Source: Paenibacillus ottowii (GTDB lineage Bacteria; Bacillota; Bacilli; Paenibacillales; Paenibacillaceae). Taken from it: a DNA stretch of 64,000 nucleotides. The stretch lies in the NCBI RefSeq assembly GCF_006874425.1, contig NZ_VIJZ01000002.1, positions 124,001 through 188,000 of the forward strand, written 5' to 3'. This document shows, piece after piece, positions 21,609 through 29,267 of the stretch. Under the pieces are notes generated by a model. It saw only the letters and a program-made list of their open reading frames with translations. It made no database searches and was not told the DNA's origin. Within the stretch, counting starts at the first letter, position 1. Every line of letters starts with the position of its first letter. The translations under genes and the position numbers were made by a program.

Positions 21609-22868
21609 TTACTTCGAGTATTCACTTACTTCAAACGTTAGGATACGATCATATAGCATATAATCCTTACGGCTGCTGAATGGGCCTTTATTGTTATCAT
21701 GTTTATTAACGGCGTATGAAGCCGATCCAGAACCAGCCTGCTTACCTTCGTACCATGAGATAAAATCATTGACCTCTTTCATGCTCAGGTCGAATTCCTT
21801 CTCTAAGCCATTTGTCATGGTGACTACCAGAATAGCACGATCTCCCACCGGGTTATTGGGTTGAGAGGTTCCTGGATCTCCCGGTTGACTTGGAGAGGTT
21901 CCTGGATCTCCTGGTTGGCTTGGAGAGGTTCCATTATCGCCAGGCGCATATTTCTCAAAGTCTGAAAAGTATACGGATTTATTAGATCCGCCTGCTACAT
22001 ATATTGTATTATTCAAGCTCACTGCCGATAAAAGCCCCCTTGCAGTTAGTATGCTAGGTACTTTAGACCATGTATCTGTCTTGGGGTTATATTTTTCAAC
22101 TTCATCCGTTGCTGGCCCGCTTATCTTTTCAGTAGCAGTATTACCTCCAATGACATATATTTCATTGTTTAACACTGCAGCTGACAGCCCCATACGTTTG
22201 GTGGACATTGGTGACTTTGTTGTCCAAGTATTGGCTTGAGGATCATATTCTTCTATAGAAGAAAGCAAGCCTTTTGATTCATCGAAACCACCTATTGCAT
22301 ATACCTTTCCATTAACTAAAGCAGATGTGATATATCTACGAGGAGTGGATAAGCTAGCTTTTGTAGTCCAGCTATCGGTACTTGGATCATACTCGTAAAC
22401 ATCTGCGGATGCATTGTTATAAATATTGAATCCACCTATTACAAGAAGCTTTCCATTAACAAATTGAGAGCCGTGACCAGCTACAACCTTGGGAAGTGAC
22501 TTTCCCTTCTTCCACTCATTTGTTATGGGGTCGTAGATATCCAGTTTGTCATTTATAGGCTCGCCTCCTGTAATATATATTTTCCCATCATATACAGCAG
22601 CGCTTACCGTTCCTCTTGGTGTCGGGAGTTTTCCTTTTTGCGTCCATGTTTTAGTTTCAGGATCATAAACATCAATTGTGTCATAAAATTTATTCGGATC
22701 ATGTCCGCCAATTGAATATATCTTGCCATTAACGGTTACTAGGGTTACTCTGTCAATTTTATTATTCAAATTGGTCTCGCTTATCCAAGCATTTTGTTCA
22801 GCAAATATCTGTTTTTCTGTTGAGAAAAAAGCTATGCAAATAATAAAAAACATAAATAATTTTTTCAA
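21609..22868 (-). CDS. Secreted kelch-repeat protein (419 aa)
   Basis: A signal peptide (MKKLFMFFIICIAFFSTEKQ-type start) is followed by six kelch repeats with the pattern VNGKIYSIGGHDPNKFYDTI, VYDPETKTWT, forming a beta-propeller. Then comes a tandem proline-glycine linker (GTSPSQPGDP repeated) and a C-terminal domain (NGLEKEFDLSMKEVNDFISW, SYAVNKHDNNKGPFSSRKDY) of a type found in Paenibacillus surface proteins. It acts outside the cell. It is unusual cargo for a phage and was probably captured from a host; the upstream gap carries its own leader region. The repeats near the linker are an in-frame tandem duplication in the DNA. Confidence 0.85.
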   Translation of the reverse strand: MKKLFMFFIICIAFFSTEKQIFAEQNAWISETNLNNKIDRVTLVTVNGKIYSIGGHDPNKFYDTIDVYDPETKTWTQKGKLPTPRGTVSAAVYDGKIYITGGEPINDKLDIYDPITNEWKKGKSLPKVVAGHGSQFVNGKLLVIGGFNIYNNASADVYEYDPSTDSWTTKASLSTPRRYITSALVNGKVYAIGGFDESKGLLSSIEEYDPQANTWTTKSPMSTKRMGLSAAVLNNEIYVIGGNTATEKISGPATDEVEKYNPKTDTWSKVPSILTARGLLSAVSLNNTIYVAGGSNKSVYFSDFEKYAPGDNGTSPSQPGDPGTSPSQPGDPGTSQPNNPVGDRAILVVTMTNGLEKEFDLSMKEVNDFISWYEGKQAGSGSASYAVNKHDNNKGPFSSRKDYMLYDRILTFEVSEYSK

Positions 22869-22993
22869 AACAATTTCTCCCCTTTTTGTTTTTGTATGCT
22901 AAGATTACTCGATTCGATCTAATGAGTCTAAACATAAACTTGCTTATCTATAAATATGTTCTATATTCTTGCATATTTATTTTTTATTGGGTA

Positions 22994-23038
22994 TTAAAAA
23001 GGACTCATTCCAGCTTCTATACTGGCTGAGTCCTTGTT
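22994..23038 (-). terminator. Terminator after the NucB-like gene (short)
   Basis: On the minus strand AAGGACTCA...TGAGTCCTT with a 19-base arm and loop is followed by TTTTT. It lies at the end of the 141-aa nuclease gene and separates it from the kelch gene. Confidence 0.75.
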
Positions 23039-23039
23039 T

Positions 23040-23465
23040 TTAACTCACGATAAATCTTACCTTTGTGCCATTAGAATATTTATCTAACTGATGACTTACC
23101 CATGATCCTGCTCCCCGGTTATCACTAGGGGTTATGTATCTGATATCTGCACCTGCGCCGCCTTCAGCACACATTGCCATTGGCCATTCATCGCGGTCAT
23201 ATCCTTTTTTAGTTGGATAGCCCTTGAGTGACTCCTTCCTGTTTTCCTCAGCTCCATCACGATCAATCGTACATACCGAAGAATGTCCGGCTGCTATCGC
23301 ATCCCTAATGTGTGCTCCGGTTTCAGGGTAACGTGAACTAGGGAACTCCAACGTATACCCAGATGCTTGCTGGTTGATTGCTGTCGGTTCAGCATAGACG
23401 CCTTGAACGGAAAAAATAGCAGCTAGTAAAAATACAATTAATCCTCTTGCAATTCCTTTTATCAT
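23040..23465 (-). CDS. Secreted NucA/NucB-type deoxyribonuclease (141 aa)
   Basis: A signal peptide ([20 protein letters not shown]) precedes a NucB domain with [38 protein letters not shown] and the catalytic [11 protein letters not shown] second, clearly homologous gene lies at 27583-28053. NucA/NucB enzymes cut DNA outside the cell; in Bacillus they act on DNA released by lysing neighbours or in biofilm. The phage may use it to clear DNA after lysis or to attack competitors. Two cysteines are conserved in the two copies. Confidence 0.88.
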   Translation of the reverse strand: MIKGIARGLIVFLLAAIFSVQGVYAEPTAINQQASGYTLEFPSSRYPETGAHIRDAIAAGHSSVCTIDRDGAEENRKESLKGYPTKKGYDRDEWPMAMCAEGGAGADIRYITPSDNRGAGSWVSHQLDKYSNGTKVRFIVS

Positions 23466-23707
23466 ATGACACCTCCATAGTATTTAGCCTTCTTTATACT
23501 AATTGGAGAGTCATGTCGAAGTATCGCATAGCTTGTCGCAAAACAAAAAAAGATCGCCAATTACCCTCAGAGTCCTTTACGTCTACCTAATTCGCACTAA
23601 TCAAATAGTAATTTGTCAATTCAATGTGATCTATTTCGCATTAAAAATAACAATATATACTATATATTGAATAAGTAATCAAATTTTATTCGAGAGGATG
23701 TTTTTGA

Positions 23708-24031
23708 ATGAAGTTGGATAAGATCGTCGTCACTTCCCTTTTGTCATTAGCTTTGTTAGGAAGTTCGTCAGCCGCGTTTGCTTCAACACCCGTTAATAAT
23801 CAAGTATCCACGAATAGTCAAACATCGTCTATAGTTACACCACAAGGTCTTCCCCAGAAATATGTAACCGGTTATACAAAACAATATCAGAAAGGAGATA
23901 AAATCCCTACTACTATTGCTTATACAGAACCTGGAACTGGTTGGGGTGGTTCGTTAACATTGTATGACACTGTACTGGTAAATAATGTATACGTGGCGTA
24001 CTATCAAGGTTATATTACCAAACCTGATTAA
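23708..24031 (+). CDS. Small secreted protein (107 aa)
   Basis: A typical signal peptide (KIVVTSLLSLALLGSSSAAF, cleavage near AFAS) is followed by a 75-residue beta-rich exported part with GYTKQYQKGDKIPTTIAY and a Tyr-rich end. GAGAGGA precedes the ATG at about nine bases. It is read on the plus strand, opposite to its neighbours, so it is an independent unit. No family is recognised; it is a host-like cargo gene. Confidence 0.7.
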   Translation: MKLDKIVVTSLLSLALLGSSSAAFASTPVNNQVSTNSQTSSIVTPQGLPQKYVTGYTKQYQKGDKIPTTIAYTEPGTGWGGSLTLYDTVLVNNVYVAYYQGYITKPD

Positions 24032-24086
24032 TTCGAAAGGCATAACCATTCTAGCCATAATGACCGTATAACTACAATACGATGTA

Positions 24087-24168
24087 CACGTTCAAATAAG
24101 CGTGTTTTTAAGTAAATAAACAACAAAGGACTCCATACTGGTTACATACCAGCGGAGTCCTTTTTCAC
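24087..24168. terminator. Terminator pair between convergent genes
   Basis: ACACG...CGTGT followed by TTTTAAG (24087-24112) ends the plus-strand gene. AAAGGACTCC (24125-24134) and GGAGTCCTTT (24154-24163) form a second hairpin with T tracts, usable on either strand, which overlaps the 3' end of the convergent 77-aa gene. Confidence 0.75.
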
Positions 24169-24375
24169 ATCTACTCTAAATTCAAACTGCTTTCTCATAA
24201 AATAGCTTCCATTAACCTTAATTGAATCAGGTGTATATTTTTCTATCATACCACCATAATCTACAATCTCCACCATTTCGTCGTTCAGTGGTCTAACTAC
24301 GCATACTCGGGACTGTGATAGAGCTGCTCCCAGAAAATCGGCATCCATACTAAGCACTTTATATATGTTTCCCAA
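24142..24375 (-). CDS. Hypothetical protein (77 aa)
   Basis: The soluble protein starts MGNIYKVLSMDADFLGAALS and contains a DYGGMIEKYTPDSIKVNGSY segment, a small beta-barrel look. It is encoded 20 bp after the 207-aa membrane protein gene and is in the same run, so it may belong with the two membrane proteins upstream. The ribosome site is GGAGAATT. No family is recognised. Confidence 0.6.
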   Translation of the reverse strand: MGNIYKVLSMDADFLGAALSQSRVCVVRPLNDEMVEIVDYGGMIEKYTPDSIKVNGSYFMRKQFEFRVDVKKDSAGM

Positions 24376-24394
24376 CTAAATTCTCCTTTACAAA

Positions 24395-25018
24395 CTAAAT
24401 ATTTAATGTTGCTTTAAACTTCTCGGTCGCCTTGTTGATAATTAATACAACAAGGTTTGAACCATAACCGAGCAGAAAGACAACAAGTTGGGCATTCGCA
24501 AAATCTATACTTCCATCTTTTTTTGTAAACAAAACTCCCACGAATAAAATTGGTACAAAACAAGCTATCAGTAATTTAGTCAATGATTTATTAAATTTCT
24601 CATAATACGTAGTTATAAAAAAGAACATAGCCCCTAGCATACTTAACACTAGATATTTAATATAAAGATATTCAGTGTTGTTGTCTATTCCTACGTTATC
24701 AATTGTTATATACATTAAAGAGTAAATCATAATTAAAATAATAAACATATATGGTGTCGTTACAATCGTAAATTTAGAGGCCAGTCTTCCATGTGCGAAG
24801 ACTTTACCTGATTTATGTTCTTTTAATATAAGAATAAACTCATCAATCTCAAATTTGATTTTAAACAGCTTATTCTGGTCATCAGGATTAATGGAATTAA
24901 GTTTTGTAAATAATTTTTTACATCTTCTAATTACAGCCATTCCAACTTCGTCATATTCATCTGCATTCTCCGAAATTTGCATCAACTTTTCAATTAAATC
25001 TTCTTTAAGTTTACTCAT
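24395..25018 (-). CDS. Four-span membrane protein, paralogue of the next gene (207 aa)
   Basis: A charged helical N-terminus of about 85 residues precedes four membrane segments (FTIVTTPYMFIILIMIYSLM, YLVLSMLGAMFFFITTYYEK and LLIACFVPILFVGVLFTKKD). The C-terminus VFLLGYGSNLVVLIINKATE and KFKATLNI closely matches that of the neighbouring 195-aa protein. The two are tandem paralogues with the same layout. The function is unknown; a pair of small membrane proteins in an accessory block would fit exclusion or defence, but nothing in the sequence shows that. Confidence 0.7.
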   Translation of the reverse strand: MSKLKEDLIEKLMQISENADEYDEVGMAVIRRCKKLFTKLNSINPDDQNKLFKIKFEIDEFILILKEHKSGKVFAHGRLASKFTIVTTPYMFIILIMIYSLMYITIDNVGIDNNTEYLYIKYLVLSMLGAMFFFITTYYEKFNKSLTKLLIACFVPILFVGVLFTKKDGSIDFANAQLVVFLLGYGSNLVVLIINKATEKFKATLNI

Positions 25019-25052
25019 ATTACTCCTCCCAAAAAACTATCTGTTGAATTTT

Positions 25053-25640
25053 TTAATTAAAAACGGCTTTTACTTTTTCAATCATTTTATTCAAAATGTA
25101 AGTGAGCATATCAGAACTATAACCAAGTAAGAATACATATACATTCTCATTTGTGAGTGAAAAAGGTTCATTTTTATCTATAAATAAAACACTAATAAAA
25201 ATAAATGGAATAATCATGGAAACTAAAAGTTTATTACCAACCTCATTAATCTCTTTTAATGAGGTCGTAACTAAAAATAGTAACGCTCCATATAAACTTA
25301 TACCAACATATTTAAGGTATATTCTGGTCTCTTCAAAAAAATTATTTCCTGAATTCATTATAAAAATTATGGCATAAACCATTAGCAAAATTGAAAAAAG
25401 CATGTACAAGTTGTGTATCTTATTAGATATAAAAGAATTGGCTTTTATTCTAATTTCATCAATTTTTAAATTCAAGAGATACAACTTCACTTGTTCATCA
25501 TCTTTGATCCTAAAGAGTTTTTTATATACCTTTCTTATATCTTTTAGAACCTTTAATTTCTTTGCTTCAGGATCAGACCTAAATGATTCTTCTAAAAGTA
25601 TATTTAACTTCTCTTCAATAATTTTCTTTGTATATTCCAA
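25053..25640 (-). CDS. Four-span membrane protein, paralogue of the previous gene (195 aa)
   Basis: The layout is the same as in the 207-aa protein: a charged helical N-terminus (KLKVLKDIRKVYKKLFRIKD), four membrane spans and a C-terminal VFLLGYSSDMLTYILNKMIE. Both share the spacing from the last span (VFLLGY-S) to the end (NK-xxEK-KA). The gene is AT-rich compared with phage core genes, as are its neighbours, which suggests recent acquisition. It is first in the run with the 207-aa and 77-aa genes. Confidence 0.7.
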   Translation of the reverse strand: MEYTKKIIEEKLNILLEESFRSDPEAKKLKVLKDIRKVYKKLFRIKDDEQVKLYLLNLKIDEIRIKANSFISNKIHNLYMLFSILLMVYAIIFIMNSGNNFFEETRIYLKYVGISLYGALLFLVTTSLKEINEVGNKLLVSMIIPFIFISVLFIDKNEPFSLTNENVYVFLLGYSSDMLTYILNKMIEKVKAVFN

Positions 25641-25810
25641 TTTATCACCCTGTATATGTATTTACTTATATTCCCTATTTAGATTATTGCAACATTAAAC
25701 GAATTAGTCAACAAGAACTATTACTATTGAACCATTAGATTTTAAAAAAATTATCAACTATTCTCGATAAAGATAACTCCATCTCCTTTACCTTATTTAA
25801 TTATCAGATA

Positions 25811-25858
25811 GCACAAAAAAGGCATCTTCTCTAGAAAGAGAAAATGCCTTTTTTGTGC
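25811..25858. terminator. Bidirectional terminator
   Basis: GCACAAAAAAGGCATCTTCTC pairs, around a short loop, with GAGAAAATGCCTTTTTTGTGC. A and T tracts flank the stem on both strands. It lies between the 195-aa gene and the 34-aa peptide gene, in a 730-bp stretch without larger genes. Confidence 0.85.
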
Positions 25859-25990
25859 ACTACTTTATTTAACACTTATCGCCTCCCAATTAAGGGAAGG
25901 CGACTAGTCTCTGTTAATTTAGAAAAGCAAAACTCAAAATTTATCGTTATTAAAAATTATTTCAGTCCATTACAATATGTTACTAACCAA

Positions 25991-26095
25991 CTACTTAAAA
26001 AGAATCAATATTAGCAAAACTAAAATTATCAACTTACACATTCCAAAAGTTGTTCTTACCATTTTTAAAATAAATTCTTCAGTAAATTTCATCAT
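25991..26095 (-). CDS. Small hydrophobic peptide (34 aa)
   Basis: The frame encodes MMKFTEEFILKMVRTTFGMC and a single hydrophobic segment KLIILVLLILILFK. AAGGGG lies eight bases upstream of the ATG, and a bidirectional terminator follows. Such one-span peptides in accessory regions are often type I toxins or small membrane regulators. No family match is claimed; the frame is short and could be fortuitous. Confidence 0.45.
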   Translation of the reverse strand: MMKFTEEFILKMVRTTFGMCKLIILVLLILILFK

Positions 26096-26188
26096 TGTCT
26101 GACCCCTTAACCAAGATCAGAGGCCTAGTCGCAATTCCAACTACAATATACCATAAATTTCAAAGAGAAGCTATACTCTGATGCACTT

Positions 26189-26254
26189 TTACCTGACTAA
26201 ACGTAACTGTAACTGTTCTATATCCGACTTTAACACTTTATATGTATGGTTCAT
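26189..26254 (-). CDS. Possible 21-residue peptide
   Basis: After GAGGTGA and five to six bases, ATG opens MNHTYKVLKSDIEQLQLRLV and stops. The IEQLQLRL helix faintly recalls the first helix of Spo0E-like phosphatases, but the protein ends there. The strong ribosome site is the only support. Confidence 0.3.
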   Translation of the reverse strand: MNHTYKVLKSDIEQLQLRLVR

Positions 26255-26306
26255 GCTGATCACCTCAGGAAGGTATTCGGTGAACGGTATGGTAATTCCT
26301 TTAATG

Positions 26307-26346
26307 AAGAAGGTCCCACCAATCATTAAGTTAGCGGGACCTTCTT
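26307..26346. terminator. Inverted repeat between the peptide genes and the 135-aa gene
   Basis: AAGAAGGTCCC (26307-26317) and GGGACCTTCTT (26336-26346) form a perfect 11-bp stem with an 18-base loop. It lies 24 bp past the stop of the 135-aa gene and can act as its terminator. There is no long T tract on the minus strand. Confidence 0.6.
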
Positions 26347-26370
26347 ACCTACTCCATTTAGAACTCATAG

Positions 26371-26778
26371 CTAACCAAGTAGCTTTTCCTTCAACTCAAC
26401 ACTTCTATTGCTCTCGGCAAGCTTTTCAAGCACTTCTCGAGCATCCCACTCGTGAATTGGGTGCACTCTAAGTTGATATTCTTTTATAAATTTTTCAAAT
26501 ACTTCATAACTCAACTCAAAATCATCAACTTTGAAATGTTCTTCAAAGTTCTTAGTGACTTTTTGAACATCAGGGTTACTTTGATCAGGATGCAAACGGA
26601 TGTTAAATAACATACAAAGATTCGTGATAAAATGCTGATCTTCTCGACTAAGCTCTTTTTCAGCACACCACTTATCATATGGGGACAATTCATCTTCTGC
26701 TAAACGCAACAATACAGATTTCCATTCAAGCAAAACATTTATGCGTTTCTCAAGCTGGGTAATATTTGAGTTTTCCAT
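26371..26778 (-). CDS. Cytosolic partner of a secreted protein, DUF1878-like (135 aa)
   Basis: The product begins MENSNITQLEKRINVLLEWK and continues CAEKELSREDQHFITNLCML. The first half is similar in pattern to YhaI/DUF1878 proteins (coiled start, then SREDxxxI-xxCxxL). It has no signal peptide or spans. The start at 26778 is preferred because GAGAGGTG lies just upstream. It follows the secreted 170-aa protein by 25 bp and may act as its immunity or control partner; that is inference from the order only. Confidence 0.6.
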   Translation of the reverse strand: MENSNITQLEKRINVLLEWKSVLLRLAEDELSPYDKWCAEKELSREDQHFITNLCMLFNIRLHPDQSNPDVQKVTKNFEEHFKVDDFELSYEVFEKFIKEYQLRVHPIHEWDAREVLEKLAESNRSVELKEKLLG

Positions 26779-26803
26779 GATGCACCTCTCACTTTCCAAG
26801 TCA

Positions 26804-27316
26804 TTAAAGTATTACTTTGCTACCATAATAAATCAACCACTCAACAACCATCCCTACTCCTTCTGCAATTCCTTTACTAACGACTCCTCTCATTTCTTGA
26901 ACGATAGCAGACCTTGCGCCTGCGGCTATTTCAGCAGTAGTCAATTCTACTGCTCCTAAGTAACTTTCAAGAACACCAAAAACCTTACTGTTATATTTAA
27001 TAACAGCTGCCACTGTCTCTGTATCAAAGAATTTTTCCAGAGTCCATCTCGACACAGGGTTATCAATAACATATCTTAATGCTTTAATAGCAATTTCTAC
27101 AGCCTTAACTTTTACACCTTGGGTACTAACTTCCCCATCAGGCTGTACAGTAGGAGCAGGCGGAGTTACAGTATTAGCATCTATCGTTGGTGCTGTTCCG
27201 TATGTAGCAGTTACTGAAGATGTTTCTGCAAACGCCGCAAAAGGAGTTATAACAGAGAATAATAAAGCAGTTGCCATTGAACTCAAGATAGTTTTTTTAG
27301 CTAATTTCCATTTCAC
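26804..27316 (-). CDS. Secreted helical protein, possible toxin or bacteriocin-like (170 aa)
   Basis: A clear signal peptide (KTILSSMATALLFSVITPFA, cleavage after AFA) is followed by a Thr/Pro-rich linker and a C-terminal region of about 100 residues with four helices. It ends in a hydrophobic amphipathic segment (GVGMVVEWLIYYGSKVIL). There are no cysteines after the signal. The gene begins at GTG with GGAGG nine bases upstream. The exported helix-rich tail followed by a small cytosolic gene resembles secreted-toxin and immunity pairs, but no family is recognised. Confidence 0.6.
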   Translation of the reverse strand: MKWKLAKKTILSSMATALLFSVITPFAAFAETSSVTATYGTAPTIDANTVTPPAPTVQPDGEVSTQGVKVKAVEIAIKALRYVIDNPVSRWTLEKFFDTETVAAVIKYNSKVFGVLESYLGAVELTTAEIAAGARSAIVQEMRGVVSKGIAEGVGMVVEWLIYYGSKVIL

Positions 27317-27540
27317 TTATACATTCCTCCAATATTTTGTATTTACAACAAAATAATATATAAAAATGAATGTCGAAGTAAGAGGAAAACCGTAAATTTA
27401 AATAAACAGTAAGGAAGTCCCATTATGAATTCCTTTAAAATTCTAAATATTCAGCAATGACATAAATAAATTTCAAACTATTCTTCCTTCTTAGACATAG
27501 TCTTTCGAACTAGAACATGTAAAAATATTGTTGTTTATTG

Positions 27541-27583
27541 ACAAAAATCCCCGCCAACCAATAAAGGTTATCGGGGATTTTAC
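27541..27583 (-). terminator. Terminator after the second NucB-like gene
   Basis: On the minus strand AAAATCCCCG...CGGGGATTTTT forms a strong hairpin with an internal ACC/GGT pair. It starts right after the stop codon of the 156-aa nuclease gene. Confidence 0.8.
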
Positions 27584-28053
27584 TACTTAACGATAAATTC
27601 AACCTTCGTCCCATTTTTATATTCATCCAATTTGTGACCTACCCACGATCCAGCTCCACGATTATCCTTTGGACTTATGTACTTAATGTCTGCACCTTCT
27701 CCACCTTCGGAGCACATCGCCATAGGCCATTCATCTCGATCTTTGCCCTTCTTGGTGGGTATACCCTTTAGGGACAACTCACGGTTATGGTCAGCTCCTT
27801 CGCGGTCTATGGTGCATACTGGTGACTTTCCGGCTGCTATAGCCTCTTTAATGTGCTGTGCTGTTTCGGGATAACGGTCTGACGGGAATTCTAGGCGCAC
27901 GGCTTCTCCTGGCGCTGTTGTAGTGGCCACAGGAGCGACGGTCTGCACCGAAGGCTTTGTATCTCCCCATTCTGTGTGGGACAGTGTATTTATAAACCCA
28001 CCTAATACTATTAACGCCCCAAGCAAGCAAATTGTAATACAGGTTTTACGCAT
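27583..28053 (-). CDS. Secreted NucA/NucB-type deoxyribonuclease (156 aa)
   Basis: The N-terminal segment ([20 protein letters not shown]) is a signal peptide or signal anchor. The NucB part has [40 protein letters not shown], then [20 protein letters not shown] and the end [20 protein letters not shown]. It is homologous to the 141-aa enzyme at 23040, with a longer linker. The catalytic motif is intact in both copies. The two genes are about 4 kb apart in the accessory block and could be an old duplication or two separate gains. Confidence 0.88.
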   Translation of the reverse strand: MRKTCITICLLGALIVLGGFINTLSHTEWGDTKPSVQTVAPVATTTAPGEAVRLEFPSDRYPETAQHIKEAIAAGKSPVCTIDREGADHNRELSLKGIPTKKGKDRDEWPMAMCSEGGEGADIKYISPKDNRGAGSWVGHKLDEYKNGTKVEFIVK

Positions 28054-28072
28054 AACGTCTCCCCCTTAAACG

Positions 28073-28105
28073 TAAAAACACCCCACCAGCTTAGCCAGTA
28101 GGGTA
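28073..28105 (-). terminator. Terminator of the three-gene operon
   Basis: On the minus strand ACCCTACTGGC pairs with GCTGGTGGGGT (with wobbles), followed by GTTTTTA. It lies about 45 bp past the stop of the 195-aa membrane gene. Confidence 0.75.
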
Positions 28106-28147
28106 TCACCGATGCTTTCGGATTGGAAACTTTCTGATTTTATAGTA

Positions 28148-28735
28148 TCAATTCCTTAAAATTTCAAGTTGAGAATCAAGTTTTTGTGAACACTCATTTA
28201 ACTGTGTAGTTAATTTATCATATAACGGACCTTCTAATGTTATATCATTATTTTTTAATAACAATATCTTACTATAAACTGACGAAAGCGTGTGTATGAC
28301 TTCATCTTTTATCTCTTGTCCTATTAATGTAGAACATTTATTCCAATTTGAGTCACTTAAATATTTAATAAAATCTTTTTTTCCGAGATAGTAGTGATCT
28401 CTTGAGTTTTCTAAAAGCCTAAAGTTTTTGTCAACTTCAACTTTTATCAATCTTATTACGGCATAATTGCCAGACTGTCCTTTTAACCTGTCTAATTCAA
28501 AAGTTTTATGAACCTGATATGCGGCTACTATATAAGCGACCACTGCACCTATGAAACTTCCCACGATGCTCCCTATACCGCCAACAACCGCACCTATATA
28601 GTCCCCTCCCGATATCCTAATACTCCCAATTAAAAAAACACTCAATACGATTAGTGAACCTGTTGCTAATGAAATCAGCGATGTAATTATAAGAGCACGT
28701 AAGGAAACACTTAGATTTTTCTTCATAATTATCAT
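28148..28735 (-). CDS. Two-span membrane protein with coiled C-terminus (195 aa)
   Basis: Two hydrophobic segments at about residues 12-36 (ALIITSLISLATGSLIVLSV) and 45-70 (AVVGGIGSIVGSFIGAVVAY) are followed by a charged helical domain of about 120 residues in the cytosol. Gly-rich packing in the second span is typical of small membrane effectors. The gene follows the zinc-ribbon gene by four bases. It forms the last member of a three-gene unit (29197, 28740, 28148) that lies outside the phage core. The function is unknown. Confidence 0.7.
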   Translation of the reverse strand: MIIMKKNLSVSLRALIITSLISLATGSLIVLSVFLIGSIRISGGDYIGAVVGGIGSIVGSFIGAVVAYIVAAYQVHKTFELDRLKGQSGNYAVIRLIKVEVDKNFRLLENSRDHYYLGKKDFIKYLSDSNWNKCSTLIGQEIKDEVIHTLSSVYSKILLLKNNDITLEGPLYDKLTTQLNECSQKLDSQLEILRN

Positions 28736-28739
28736 TCCC

Positions 28740-29267
28740 CTACATTAATTCAAAAAGCCTTCGAATATCGTCATCATCACTATATTCTTGAATATCAGAT
28801 AATCGAAGGCTAGAAGCGTTTCCCGCGTTATTCCCTATTGGAAAGTCATTATCTAATGCTTGGGTATTAGGCGACTGTATCAATTCAAATGTTACAACCA
28901 AATTGTCCTCTACGAGCGAATATGGAATTGTTGTTCCACAATTTTTACAAACGAAATTTGAATTCAAATTCAAATGTTCGTCTGGCCCTGCAACCCTATG
29001 GTTACAAATAGGACACACTAGAGTCACTCTCTTTTTCAATAAATTAAGGTCTGCATTGTACACGCTTTGTGAAAATAATTGTAATGAATGCCGAATATCA
29101 ATCCCACAGTCAAGACTAAATTGAAGGGGATTTAAATGTTGAAGAGTGTTTTGCCTTCTAGTCCCTAGCCACCAATCGTAAAGTTGGATTGATTGATCAG
29201 GAAATTTCGCCCTCTTCAAATTTTCTAAACACGGAAAGAACATGCTCTTGTACCTCCTTTGGAGCAC
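28740..29267 (-). CDS. Zinc-ribbon protein (175 aa)
   Basis: Residues about 85-115 form a zinc ribbon: VCPICNHRVAGPDEHLNL and FVCKNCGTTIPYS, i.e. two CxxC pairs. The N-terminal half has W and Q-rich stretches (YDWWLGTRRQNTLQHLNPLQ). The C-terminus is acidic and ends SDDDDIRRLFELM. The first 70 bases overlap the end of the 414-aa gene in another frame, so translation is probably coupled; an internal ATG at about 29243 is an alternative start. No family is recognised. Confidence 0.65.
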   Translation of the reverse strand: MLQRRYKSMFFPCLENLKRAKFPDQSIQLYDWWLGTRRQNTLQHLNPLQFSLDCGIDIRHSLQLFSQSVYNADLNLLKKRVTLVCPICNHRVAGPDEHLNLNSNFVCKNCGTTIPYSLVEDNLVVTFELIQSPNTQALDNDFPIGNNAGNASSLRLSDIQEYSDDDDIRRLFELM

